Positions 1-10,869 of a stretch of DNA of 64,000 nt are shown piece by piece. The translations under genes were made by a program, and so were the position numbers. Positions within the stretch are counted from its first letter, which is position 1. Each line of letters opens with the position of its first letter. The DNA lies in NCBI GenBank assembly GCA_963854835.1, contig OY978525.1:108818917-108882916 (forward strand), read 5' to 3'. This DNA is from Megamerina dolium (taxonomy: Eukaryota; Arthropoda; Insecta; Diptera; Megamerinidae). The notes beneath the pieces were generated by a model. It was not told where the DNA came from. It saw only the letters and a list, made by a program, of their open reading frames with translations, and made no database searches.

Positions 1-21
1 CGGGAGGCGGCTGAAGTGAGT

Positions 22-765
22 GGCGAAAATCTCCTCGGTTAGAGGTTGTGCGTTAGTTTTGGGAACCGCGACATAAAAAAAAACCCCAGTGTATAATATA
101 AAAATGCCTCGGAAATGGACTACCCCCTTTGTTGATGACACCCGCAAACGAAATAAGGACCATGATTTACGGATATGCACCTGGAATGTCCGGTCCCTTT
201 ATAGGGAGGGTGCCTCTATCCAGTTGGATGATGTCCTCGAGAAATACAGGGCTGACAACACCTCTCTCCAGGAAATACGATGGACGGGACAGAGCTGCTC
301 TAAAAGAGCGTGTGTGATATATACTACAGTTGAAAAGCATGTATTAGGATGTGGATTTTTGGTCAGCAAGAGACTACGACAGCTTTATATGTGCCCACGC
401 TCCGACGGATGAGAAGGACAATGTGATCAAGGAGCTTTTTTCAGCGCCTTGAAGAAGATTACGATCGATGCCCCCGCCACGATATCAAAAACCGTGTTTG
501 GCAACTTTAATGCCAGGATGGGCAAGGAAGGTACCTTTGGTTCAACTGTCGGAAAATTCAATCTCCATCAGAACACCACCGATAACAGAATGAGGCTGAT
601 CGACTTCGCCGCAGCACGTAACATGGTAATTAGTGGTACCAGATTCCAACATCTTAACATCCACAAAGCGACATGGCTGTCTCCAGATCAACGAACAAGA
701 AATCAAATTGATCATGTGCTGATTGACGGAAGGCATGGTTCCAGTGTGATGGAAGTGAAACACAA
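22..765 (+). pseudogene. RTE-like retrotransposon, 5' fragment (endonuclease part)
   Basis: The sequence parallels the 5' part of the near-complete RTE copy at 41425-44474, from the shared start GGCGAAAATCTCC to just past the endonuclease NQIDHVLIDGRH motif, then stops matching near 762. Two frames carry it: 89-412 (TWNVRSLYREGAS, LQEIRW) and 449-799 (FGNFNARMGKEG, NQIDHVLID). Relative to the other copy about 70 bp is missing near 382, removing the stretch before the CAHAPT motif, and a frameshift follows. The first catalytic region (TWN, QE) is present, but GDFNARVG has decayed to GNFNARMG. No reverse transcriptase part remains. Loss of the 3' part is not how such elements normally truncate, so a later deletion is likely. 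Bases 1-21 may be element or flank. Confidence 0.85.
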
Positions 766-1085
766 GCTTTTAGCTTTTGATCAAAAATATTATTTTTAGA
801 CCATTTTTCAAATAGCACATTTTGTAGAAAAAAGTTTGCAAAATTTTGACTTACCGTAATGCTAAGTTATCTACTGTGGCACCTAGAAGGGATTAGATCG
901 GTAAAGGACGGTCTTGTTTAATTTTACACTAAAATTAAAAATTTTCTAACTCATACTTTTAAGTACTGATAATGTTAAATATTATAAACATAAGAACGAC
1001 TGAAATCGAAGAGTTCTTGTCCAGTGATATTAATAGCTTAAAGTGATATTCAATGAGTTTTACTTTTATGAGCTTTGGAGTTATA
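766..1085. other. AT-rich spacer, no feature seen
   Basis: Between the RTE fragment and the mariner at 1086. I see no reading frame, repeat or RNA signal I can support. The TA target dinucleotide of the following mariner is at 1084-1085. Confidence 0.5.
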
Positions 1086-1137
1086 CAAGGTGTGACAATT
1101 ATGTATTAAGACTCGAACCATATCTCAGCAACCAAGC

Positions 1138-1179
1138 GCGCCATCTATTGTATGTGTGAGCACATACAATAGATGGCGC
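1138..1179. repeat. perfect 19-bp hairpin in mariner leader
   Basis: Left arm 1138-1156 (GCGCCATCTATTGTATGTG) and right arm 1161-1179 are exact reverse complements, separated by TGAG. It lies 5' of the transposase frame. The related copy at 10870-11377 has only the outer part of one arm at the corresponding place, so the palindrome is particular to this copy. Confidence 0.9.
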
Positions 1180-1237
1180 CAACCTTCTTCTACTAACTGT
1201 CAAAATTTCATGGCATTTGGTTGACATTTAATGTTTA

Positions 1238-2190
1238 TTGACATTCATTTTACAAAACACGTGTTCATTTGATGTTAAATTCCACGCAAAAATTGGTAAA
1301 AATGCATCAGAAACATTCGGAATGATACAACAAGCGTATGGCGATGCTTGTTTATCAAGATCAAATGTTTTTATATGGCATAAACGGTTTGTGAATGGCA
1401 GAGAGTCGCTGGAAGATGAAATAAAAGAAGGAAGGCCAATTTCAGTGCGGACGCCCGAAGCGATCCAGAAAGTTCGTGATTTTATTACAGAAGATCCCAA
1501 TGCTTCAGTGAAAATGATGGAAGAGCTCTTAAACATCAACAGAGGAACTATCCGACTCATTGTTCACGAGGATTTGGGCAAAACAAAGGTCAGCGCGAGA
1601 TTTGTAACACACACATTGAGCGAGGACCAAAAATTAATGAGAGTCAGTCATTCTAGAGACATGGTTGCAGCTGCAGAAAATGATCTAAACTTCCTGAAAA
1701 CACTTGTTACGGTTGATAAAATATGGTGTTTCCAATACGATCCAGAAACCAAGCGTCAAAGTGCGGAATGGAAATCACAAAAATCTCACCACAAGCCAAA
1801 AAAAAAACACGAAAAGTTCCATCAAAAATCAAAACAATGCTCATCACATTCTTCGATAGCAAAGGAATTATCCACAGAGAATTTGTTCCAACTGGTCAAA
1901 CAGTTACTTCCGCATGTTACTTCGAAGTTCTGAAGCGTTTGATGTCCAGAATCCGTCGTGTTAGGCCAGAATACCGCAATCCAAAAGCTTGATCTCTATT
2001 GCACGATAATGCACCGAGTCACACAGTGCATTCACGAGTCAATTTTTGGCTCAGAATCAGGTCTGTGTGTTGAATCAGCCGCCGTATTCACCTGATTTGG
2101 CACCGTGCGACTTCTTTTTGTTCCCAAAACTGAAATTGAAGTTGAAAGGATGCTTTTTTTGATGACATTCAGACCATACAACATGAAATT
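1238..2190 (+). pseudogene. mariner DD34D-type transposase (M1), frameshifted
   Basis: A Tc1/mariner transposase that would bind the element's inverted repeats and cut and paste it in the nucleus. The first frame (1238-1933, 231 codons) holds the N-terminal helix-turn-helix region (SRSNVFIWHKRF, EGRPISV), the second helix-turn-helix (NINRGTIRLIVHEDLGK) and the first catalytic region, where the usual DETW reads VDKIW. A run of A residues near 1798-1807 shifts the frame; the +1 frame 1723-1992 continues with MLITFFDSKG. A stop at about 1990 and a further shift near 2045 precede the other catalytic motifs, LLHDNAPSH and YSPDLAPCDFFLFP, spaced as expected for DD34D if the extra base near 2045 is ignored. 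The acidic residue set is visible but the gene is broken at least three times and its C-terminus is missing. Confidence 0.88.
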
Positions 2191-3537
2191 ATCGCATCAT
2201 GTATACGAAAAAATATTAGCCAAATGTATCTATACACATTATGTGTTATTAAATGTGTTATTTAAATGCTATTTCAAATATTATAAAATATGACAATTAA
2301 TTGATATTTTATTGACAATTCAAATTAAATAAATAAATTGAAAATATAATAATTTTTAAATATTTAAATATTTATGAAATTCTTCCTCTAAGACAAAAGT
2401 AATTTTTTGCCTGAAAATAATCAATGTTGCTAAGGTAAATTCACGTGAATATTTTTTAATCAAATATGTCTGATTTATGTGTTTATTTTGTCAAAATTTA
2501 ACACACAAGAAATAAGTGATTCGACAAAAAAAAAAGAGTAGCGCCATAAAAATACTCGTGAATGTAGTTGATTGAGCTGTTTCTAAAATAAACTCGTTTA
2601 AAAAAGTTTGAATTCAAATTTATTTCTATAGTTTGTTGGATATAATTTAATTTATATTCTTTTTCAAAATTAATGAATTAAATACATATTTTATAATTTC
2701 TTAGTTTTTCAGTGTATTTTTTCATTTTATATGACATATGTTGCAACCACAGCCATCACTTTTTTTTTGTGTGCTTTATTTCCTTTCCACTTCTTAGAGT
2801 GACTTTCAATTTTTTTTTTTATACCATGTAAATGTACATATAGGTGAATATATTTGTATTCAACGTATTGTACACATACATGCATATAGTGCAATCAAAC
2901 TAACGCATATATATCTAGTGTAATTTATTTGCATGTTTATACATTCGTTTTTTTTTCACCTATCTCTTTATATCTATGCATTTTCTTGTTTTTTTTTTTT
3001 TTTTTTGTGACTTAAACTTATAGATCCGTTCATCCGCTTTAAAAGTACTAAGTACTTGAAAGCAAGAAATCTCAAATAAATCAATAATTCGTTTACATTT
3101 GTTTGTGTACACACATATATGTGTGTGTGTGTTTTTTTTTTTTTCTTTGCAATTTTGTGTTATTTGTAAAAAATAATATCGAAAAAGAATACGGTACATA
3201 TGTATTATAGTTTGCATCCAATTCTTCAATTCACTTAATGCGATCAAACATATATCTCTCAATGTGGGCATTTTCCAGAAAAAGCTCAACCAAAGCATAT
3301 AGCATGTACATATTGTATATTGGATAGGGATATTTTGCACTTGGATCGTGTAGAAGCCGTAATTGAAAGTTGTCTAAACAGACCTTGTTTTTTTTTATAT
3401 ATCACACGATATTAACAATCTTAGCTTCCTTATCTAATTTGTTCACTATTGCTGATACTCTTTCAGAGTCGATATGTGGTAAGAAGGACGGCCTATGGTT
3501 TTTGTATATTCATATAGATGTATTTCTATAATAAAAC
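2191..3537. other. AT-rich spacer with poly-T runs
   Basis: About 1.3 kb of low-complexity A/T sequence with long T runs (for example 2986-3006 and 3131-3144) and a short GT tract near 3119-3131. Frames in this stretch are low-complexity and resemble no family I know. Confidence 0.5.
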
Positions 3538-3548
3538 CAACTAAAGTT

Positions 3549-4689
3549 GATCATCATCACCATCATCATCATATATGGCCATTACAACCGGTTATCCAGT
3601 TACGGCCGACGGCAGCAGCTCTCTCCAGGCGTCTCTACTTTGTGCGCGCCTTCCCCAATCAGTTACACCAATCAGTTACACCAAACGCAGACAGGTTTTC
3701 CACGACCAGGTCCATCGGAAGCATGACCTTCCTCTTCGTCGTCATTCAGCGGCTTCCGTTTCAAACACCTTTTTCGTCGGACATTCTTCATCCATACGCA
3801 CAACATGGCCTAGCCACCCCGGACATTTAATAGTGATGCGTTGGACTATGTCAATGTCAGCGTAACGCTCGAACAGTACGCGAACAGGACCGAAGATTTT
3901 GCAAAAAATTTTTGCATCAGTCTGCGACACAACCCATGCTTCTGCGCCATAAAGCAGTACGAGTAAGATGAGCATTTTGTAGAGTGTCAGTTTTGTAAGG
4001 CGAGAGATGGCTCTACTCGTCATTTGTTACTTATTAACAAGAGTGAGTATTCGCTTCTTCATCTTCTTCTTCTTCTTCTTCTTCTTCTTCTTCTCCAGGC
4101 TGACATTATTTTCAATGTTAACAGCGGTCCCAAGGTAAGTAAATTCCTTGAAAACTTCGAAAGAATAGTAGTCCGCAGCAACGTGAGATCCTGGACGCCG
4201 CCTCTTCCTGTTCGTGGACAGCATATACTTCGTTTTGTCCTCGTTCACCGTCAAACCCACCTTCGTTGATTCTCTTTCGTCCAGCATACGCAAGGAGCTG
4301 AACACTTCTGTAAATAATAGTGCCATTACGATGTACACCGGCTTTTCGCAATACCGCTTCCATCACAAAATTGAAGAGTTCGCAGGATAAAGGATCGTCT
4401 TGTTTGAAACCCCGCACGATATCAAAAGATTCGGAGAGGTCATTTACTGCCTTCACGGAGCTGCACGCGTTGCTCAACGTCATTCTACAGAGTCTTATCA
4501 GCTTCGCAGGGATACCCGAACTTAGACATCGACGAAGAGATGATGGGTGTTCATTTGCTTTTCGTGGGTTTTTCCAGGATTTGGCGCAGTTTGAAGATCT
4601 GATTGATGGTGGACTTGCCAGGTCTAAAGCCACACTGATAAGGTACAATCAGTTTGTTGTCAAATGGCTTTAGTCTTTCACACAGATGG
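3549..4689 (-). pseudogene. RTE-like retrotransposon, decayed 5'-truncated copy
   Basis: A minus-strand copy of the RTE family seen at 41425-44474, starting within the reverse transcriptase (YQCGFRPGKSTI, on the minus strand near 4650) and running to the 3' end. Recognisable blocks are KLIRLCRMTL, RGFKQDDPLSCELFNFVME, a damaged active-site block where YADD reads YAGR, LTVNEDKTKYMLSTN, LYGAEAWV, and WLGHVVRMDEE near 3790. At least four frameshifts separate them, and a (GAA)n expansion on the coding strand (4056-4094) interrupts the region before the C-terminal domain. The 3' end, at 3549-3573, is an (ATG)-type simple repeat on the coding strand. The insertion is flanked by a perfect 11-bp duplication, CAACTAAAGTT, at 3538-3548 and 4690-4700. 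Clearly dead, older than the copies at 31888 and 41425. Confidence 0.92.
4056..4094. repeat. (TTC)n microsatellite
   Basis: Trinucleotide run inside the decayed RTE copy. It produces a false poly-lysine stretch when read on the minus strand. Confidence 0.95.
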
Positions 4690-4700
4690 CAACTAAAGTT

Positions 4701-5443
4701 TATTAAAGACCATTATATAGAGTAAGAATATCGTGCCACAATCATAATTTGTATAACATCCTTTCATTTAACTTTAGTTTTCTCCCTATTTGATGCATAC
4801 AAATATCGCGTATGTAATCCGGGAAATACCCATATACATTCTACTCGTTTTCTTCGATATATCAATAGTAACTACTTACTAGTTTTTCACAATACCCAAA
4901 TATGCATGTGTTCTTTATTCATTCAAAGTGAGCAATCTCATCAGTGTAAGCTATAAGAACAATACAACTAATATGTTTTAATAATATATATTTTGTATGA
5001 AGTATGGTGCATAAGTAGCATATGTGTAAATGCAAAGTTCAATTTGCAATACTCATAATGCATGAATAAACTAGAAGAAAATTGAAAATTTCACTATATA
5101 TTGTAGTATCAACATAGCATGAAAATATAAAAATTGTTTAAGAAAAAAACTACAAATAACAACAATAATGATTATAATAAAAATTGTAATCATAAATCTG
5201 TGAATGATTTGAAAAATATTGGTAATATATGCTTTCTTTCAATAATGTTTTACATTGATTTAAGAGTATAAATATTTCTTTATAATGATTGAAATAATTT
5301 GCTCATGAACATACAATAAATGACCATAAACGTCATTTGTCGGAAATATTAATTTTATAAATATGCTTAATGACATAGATTGAAATATATCTAATTCAAT
5401 TTATACTGTTTTAAAAATAAAAATATCAGAAAAATGTACTTTT
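4701..5443. other. AT-rich spacer, no feature seen
   Basis: About 740 bp of A/T-rich sequence between the RTE copy and repeat Y. No frame, repeat or structured RNA is supportable. Confidence 0.5.
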
Positions 5444-5553
5444 TAGTTTGTAAAGAGCTTTCCGAAAAGCTTTGACCAGATCTAATGTACATAGGTGTTT
5501 TACATACGTAAGCCTAAAAGTATGCAATTATTATTCTCTTCACAATGTATGTA
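5444..5553 (+). repeat. repeat family Y, copy A, left part
   Basis: Bases from AGTTTGTAAAGAGCTTT to CACAATGTATGTA match the left half of the uninterrupted copy at 11580-11776 (shared AAGCTTT, CCAGATCTAATGTACATA, AAGCCTAAAAGTATGCAATT). The right half of this copy is at 8348-8431. No inverted termini or coding content, so the class is unknown. Confidence 0.85.
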
Positions 5554-6822
5554 AAGGGTTATCCATGTTGCGGTTTCAAAAGTAAATGTAAATAAAACAC
5601 ATATAAAATACTTTTTATCATGATATTTCTTTTTTATTATAAAGTTTGAACGTTGACATTATGTGTGAAATACTACATCATTTAAATGACCACCACGCGA
5701 ATTGTTGCAAGCATCGATTCTTTTGAGGTAATTTTCGACCACTTTTTGATGTTGGTTTTTAGGTGCTCAAGAGTTAAAGGTTTATCTGGATAAACACGGT
5801 CTTTCGCGTAGCCCCACAAAAAAAAAGTCAAGCGGTGTCAAATCGCATAATCTTGGTGGCCACTTGATATCGCCACGACGAAAAATTACGCGGACAGAAA
5901 ATTTCTCTTGCAATAAAGCCATATTCGCTCGAGTTGTGTGGCATGTGGCACCGTCTTGTTGAAACCACATATTCTCTAAGTCGTATTCTTCAATAGCAGG
6001 CAAAAAAAAGTCGGTTATCATATGACCATAACGCTCCGAATTGACGGTGACAGTCGTTCCATCGTCGTTTTCGAAGAAGTAAGGTCCAATCACATCTCCG
6101 GACCAAAGAACGCACCAAGCAGTGACTTTTTGTGGATGTAGTGGCCTCTCTTCAATTACTTGAGGATTCTCAGAACCCCAAATACGACAATTTTGTTTGT
6201 TAACATACCCACCGAGTGAGAAATGTGCTTCGTCGCTGAAGAAAATTTTGTTCGAAAAATCGCCGTCCACCGCCTGTTGTTCAAGCACCCATTCGACGTA
6301 TCTACGACGTTGTGAATGGTCAGCTGGCTTCAGTTGTTGTGTGAGCTGGATTTTATATGGATGTAGGTGTAGATCCAAATGCAAAATACGCCATAATGTG
6401 CCGTAAGACAGTCCTAATTCCTGAGAACGACGAGGAATCGACACATTCGGGTCTTCGGCAACACTTTCACTTACAGCAGCGATATTTTCGGTGGTACGAG
6501 CGAAACGATGATGCACAGGCCTTACAATATCTGTAACCGATCCGGTCTTTTCATATTTCTTCACAATTTTGCCAATTGCTTGCGTAGTTGGACGATTATG
6601 TAAACCATAATATCCTCTTAAAGCACGATATGTGACTGTGGCAGAATCACCATTTTTGTAGTAGGTTTTTACAATTTTAGTGCGTTGTGCGATAGTTTAG
6701 CGATCCATTTTCGCAAATGTCAGACTTTGAACTGAAAAAGAAAGAAATTGTTTTAACAACTCAGTTTGACAGATGGCGAATTCTAGCCCTATACTTTTGA
6801 AACCGCGAAATGGATAACCCTT
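5554..6822 (-). mobile_element. DD41D (rosa-like) mariner, copy 1
   Basis: Complete element of 1269 bp with inverted ends (AAGGGTTATCCATGTTGCGG on the left; the complement of AAGGGTTATCCATTTCGCGG on the right), flanked by TA at 5552-5553 and 6823-6824. It is the same family as the plus-strand copy at 62559-63836, and most of the length looks nearly identical by eye. It sits inside repeat Y. The encoded transposase is damaged, so this copy could move only if a functional transposase came from elsewhere. Confidence 0.95.
5659..6708 (-). pseudogene. DD41D mariner transposase, early stop and frameshift
   Basis: A Tc1/mariner transposase of about 350 codons. The start used is the ATG at 6708 (MDR), matching the start of the other copy; codon 4 is TAA where the other copy has TTA, so translation would end at once. 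The rest is open from there to 5782: N-terminal helix-turn-helix (NRPTTQAIGKIVKKYE), second helix-turn-helix region (SYGTLWRILHLDL), then catalytic aspartates in FFSDEAHF and FQQDGATCHT. An extra T in a homopolymer near 5819-5827 shifts the frame immediately after the third aspartate block (LTPLDFF), garbling the C-terminus. Between the second and third aspartates lie 41 residues, the DD41D spacing typical of the rosa group. Confidence 0.93.
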
Positions 6823-6833
6823 TACATTCATAG

Positions 6834-8347
6834 CAGAGCTGTAAAAGTGTGCAGTTATTTTCATTTTTAATTCTTTTATTTAAATTTTGAAAAGCTGAAC
6901 TCCTTTTTTTCTATCATCCAGTATGTGAAGTCTTTAGGCTGATAAAAATGAATGAGTTCTATTCGTTTTCAATTCATGAATTGAAAATGCTAAAGAATTC
7001 ACACTGAATTAAATTTTTAATGAATGCAGCCGCAGATGGCTGCAGCCTAAAAAGAATGGGAGTGACGATATCCATTCAGTAGACAGCCTTTCTTCTTCTT
7101 CCCGTTTTGCTGTTTACAAAATATCTATATGGTTGTTGGATCTTTCATTTCTGGGTTGGCCATTGGCTTATATGAAATATAAAGAATGTATTAAATGCAA
7201 AAAATTATAGTTGCAAGTTATATTTTGTATTGCAATTTGTTTGTTTGTTTTTTTCATAATCTTTTTAATAAATTGAGAAGTAGGGATTAGCATGTTTGTT
7301 CCTGGTACTATGACCTCCTACAAGAATTTTATGTATATATATGCATATTTACGTATAATGCATAGATATATACTGATCCGTTAATTTCTTTTCAAACGCG
7401 AATTTCTTCCGAGTGAGGCTTCTGAGATAAATTTAAAAATGTGTTCAAAGGAAAATGAAAATTTAATTGATTGTGAGAATTCTTCATCGCAAAGTCAACA
7501 CATCGGTTGAAGAATGGGAAGAACTATCCGATACTTGGTTACTTGGTTACTTGGCATCAATGTTAAAGTCGTCACCAGAAGTACAGTACGAGCCTCAACA
7601 AGCTGTTGTAAACGCTATTTTATATGACAAATTTTTTTCTATCATATTTGTATTAATTTGTATATAAATTGAGCAACTCGATTCAACAGACTACTTCAAG
7701 AAAAGAGAGGGAATTCTTGTGCGTTGTTGCATATGCAATACAAAACTCCAGAGTACTGTGCGAGTTACTTCAAATTTATTTATGTCAATAATAACAGCTG
7801 ATTGGTTTTGTTATGGTATAAAAACTCAAGGTAGAGTCATTGGGGAAAGTTCTTATGAATGAAGGAGAAAAAGTAAATAAAACAACAACAAATACATGGT
7901 AAAAGAAGAAGAATTTGAAAAAAAAACAAAAAACACACTTGCTTGACACTATAAGAAACCAGTTTCTGACATTATACCGCGCAGCCAATAGGAATTTTTT
8001 GGAGTTGCTCTACCTTCATAATAACACCATGGGGTTTGTGCCAAAGCAGCAATGCTTTTTATGGTAATAAATAATATCATATTTCCAGTATTTCAAAGTA
8101 TAAAAGAATTATTGAATGACTTCATCATATTTTGAAGCCTAGCAAGAATGGGATTGTTTTTTTTTTTCAATTCCCACTCTTTAATGAATGGAAAAGTGTG
8201 ATAATTTTAAACTTTTGAGAATAATGAATGGTTCGTCTGTCATTCTTTAACGAATTCGAAACAAAAGAGTGCAGCCTCGTTGATGCAGCTTTTAAATGAA
8301 TTAAGAGTGAGTGAATTCCGTGATGATTCAATTCTTTTACAGCTCTG
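6834..8347. mobile_element. non-autonomous hAT-type element, 1.5 kb
   Basis: Perfect 14-bp inverted termini CAGAGCTGTAAAAG at 6834-6847 and its complement at 8334-8347, with the CAGAG...CTCTG ends typical of hAT transposons. The flanking 8-mers ATTCATAG (6826-6833) and ATTCATAC (8348-8355) agree at seven of eight positions, the duplication length expected for hAT. Sub-terminal regions share GAATTCAC-like and TGCAGC motifs. No hAT transposase is recognisable; one short frame at 7467-7667 matches nothing I know. The element interrupts repeat Y, and the intact Y copy at 11580-11776 supplies the empty site. Confidence 0.82.
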
Positions 8348-8431
8348 ATTCATACCTGCCGTTTATTAAAATTTTATTGCATTCTTTTAGGCATTTTAAT
8401 ATGCACGCATAGCTAAATATGATAGAAATTT
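8348..8431 (+). repeat. repeat family Y, copy A, right part
   Basis: CTGCCGTTTATTAAAATTTTATTGC through GCACGCATAGCTAAATATGATA matches the right half of the copy at 11580-11776 almost base for base. It continues the half ending at 5553. Confidence 0.85.
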
Positions 8432-10869
8432 TTGATTCAAATATTGTTGATGATTATTGAAAAAATATTCAGCCTAAGCAAAATTCATGAATATTGTATT
8501 ATATGCATAAGGTGGGTACCACGGCATTTAGAATATTTCATATAAGATTATCATTCTTCTCAATGCTAAACTAACATTAGTCACATTTGCAGATATGTGG
8601 ATATTAGAGTTGTGAGTACTGCATCTAGCTAACGTGGAAATTCTTATATTTTGTCACTGCTTTCTTGGAAGGTATTCAATGTGTCTTCTTACATATGGCT
8701 ACGATCATTTTATGATTATTTCTCACTAATGCCTCCGTTTTATATTCACATTCAATGATTCATTTTGACTAAACTGCTATTACCACTACTACTACTACTA
8801 ACTACCATTACCATTACTACAAATTACTTGAGACGACTTATTATTTGCTGTAATAATAATAATAATAAAAACTATGTACTACATGAAAGTAAATTTTAAT
8901 ACTTACTGTTGTTTTGTGTCAGCTCAAAAGTTACTAATTTCCTTCTTTTCCTCTCTCTTCATTGACATTGCATGAGTAGATCCACTCATATGATTCGAAC
9001 ATAAGCGCTGCATACATATTTATGGAAGTTGCTATACACATACGCATACAAAGGATTACAGCCATCAACGCTGTTACAATTGCTACTATTCCTGTTACTG
9101 TTGCGCGCGTTGTATTATTTATTTAATATTTTTATTTTTTTTTTTCATTTTTTTTTATTTTTATTTTTAGTTTTTGATATTCGTGTTATGAGCATTACAC
9201 ATTGCTCTTAACTTTTGAACTTTTTTGAACATATACATATAAATATGAAGATACATGTATACGAGTTATATGTATATACACATATGTATATACACTATAG
9301 TTTTCATAGTTGATATGGAACGTTGTAGTAGTTGTTGTTGTTGTTTTTGCTGTTGTTACCGTTGATATTGAAAAATCAACACACACACACACACTCTTAT
9401 ACATAACCCACTCACAAAGTACTACTAAGTACTGCATTCAATATGATGTTAGTACTTTCATGTATATACACATGTATATATACGATGAATATAAACACAT
9501 GACTATATACATTTTGTATTCGGAGGTATGTGAATGGGAATGTCTGAACATTTGCATAACATTTGCACAACTTTTAATTATGGTTTAACATGTCAGGTTT
9601 ATGTTAATTGGTGGCGAGTAATATGTATTATTTGGTAAGCTGTAAGAGTGTTACATTTGTTGAAGTACTCGTATGCAGGAATGTACGTGTTGTGTGTTAT
9701 CCCAGAAGGAAATTATAATAATACGAACATCGATATATGTCTGCTAGGGAGATTTAGGAAAAGATATCGTTGTGGTTATCTTAAACTTTCAACAAAAAAA
9801 AAAGAGGGATAGTACTATACTCTCGTGACTTTGGTAGAATCTGTTCGATGGATTTGCACAAGCGAGGTTATAAATTGAAAATATTACTATCATCTCATTC
9901 TCATCAGCATCAATTTGAAGCTATAGAAAATTTCATATTTTATTTCATATTTCTACATTAACAGGTACTACAAAATAATACAAGTCTTCTAATGCCGTTC
10001 AAATATAATAAATATTAGAATATCATTAAAAATAAAAATAAAAATTGTTCTTTTTCATTTTTCCTTTGAAAGAGCACATTGCTTGTCTTCCTCAAATATT
10101 TTTTATGAATTTTTCTGATCTCGGGTACGAATTCACTACCTTATATCTTAAATAAAAAACTAATAACACTGTGAAGTATAATTAAAAAATTGGTTTATCC
10201 TGATCAGAATAGGCTTATTGGAAAGAACTGCCCCAGAATACTGTGTTGAAGATCGTTTTCCTCATCAAGGTAATGTTTTTTTTTTTACGAAAGACGAAGT
10301 TTGGAGCTGCTTATCTCGAAAACGAGAGGTTTAGGGTAGTTTTGTTAATCACGGACCCCACTATTTTTACCCAGGGAATATTTTTATAGAACCTTGTTTG
10401 GTGTTTTTTTTATTCGTTTAGCACCTATGGAAAGATTTACTTAAAAAACAATATTTTTTTCGTACCGAAGGGCTCACTGCTGAGAGAACTCTCAAAAACT
10501 AACCCCAGTTTCAAAATCCTCTACCCCAAACACTCTACTGAAAATAATAAATTGTTTAAATCATTTTGAATTATTACCTCCATAGCCTCCAACCTAGATA
10601 CTCAAAAGAGGTTGAGTAAAAAACACAACACAATACTCTGGGTCACTCTCTCTTTCCAGCAGGCATATGCTGATCAGGAGAATAAAATTCTTGCCTTACA
10701 GTGTAATTTTTTTAATGCCCTTACAGTCAGTCAGTCAGTCAAATATTGCTGTTCCAAAAGTATGTTTCTATTTCTCCCAAACCAACCAAGAGTCTGGCAG
10801 ACGAACGAACGAACGGCTCTCCATTCTTATATCTCCATTTAGGCGACGCTTATCTAGAATATTAATGTA
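8432..10869. other. AT-rich stretch with microsatellites
   Basis: About 2.4 kb with no supportable gene. It contains short (ACT)n and (AAT)n runs near 8789-8878, a (GTT)n tract near 9325-9345, an (AC)n tract near 9380-9396 and AT-rich palindromic stretches near 9220-9300. The part 10190-10520 is less AT-rich and non-repetitive, but I could not match its translations to anything. Confidence 0.5.

Larger units (their letters stand above)
1086..2190 (+). mobile_element. mariner element, family M1, 3' end lost
   Basis: The left terminal repeat begins CAAGGTGTGACAATTATGTA after a TA and is shared with the 508-bp derivative at 10870-11377, whose two ends define the family's inverted repeat. The shared 5' untranslated part includes the stretch before and after AACTGTCAAAATTTCATGGC. 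The transposase pseudogene follows from 1238. The right inverted repeat is not found: similarity to the derivative stops near 2150-2190, after the block encoding FFLFPKLK, so the 3' end has been replaced by unrelated AT-rich DNA. Confidence 0.88.

Noticed and set aside
4027..4338. Frame with a poly-lysine run that could be taken for a nuclear protein
   Set aside because: The lysines come from a (TTC)n microsatellite expanded within the decayed RTE copy.
7467..7667. Transposase remnant of the hAT-type element
   Set aside because: The 66-codon frame shows none of the hAT catalytic or dimerisation motifs I know; too short to call.
9310..9588. Valine- and threonine-rich frame near 9310
   Set aside because: It is generated by (GTT)n and (AC)n microsatellites.
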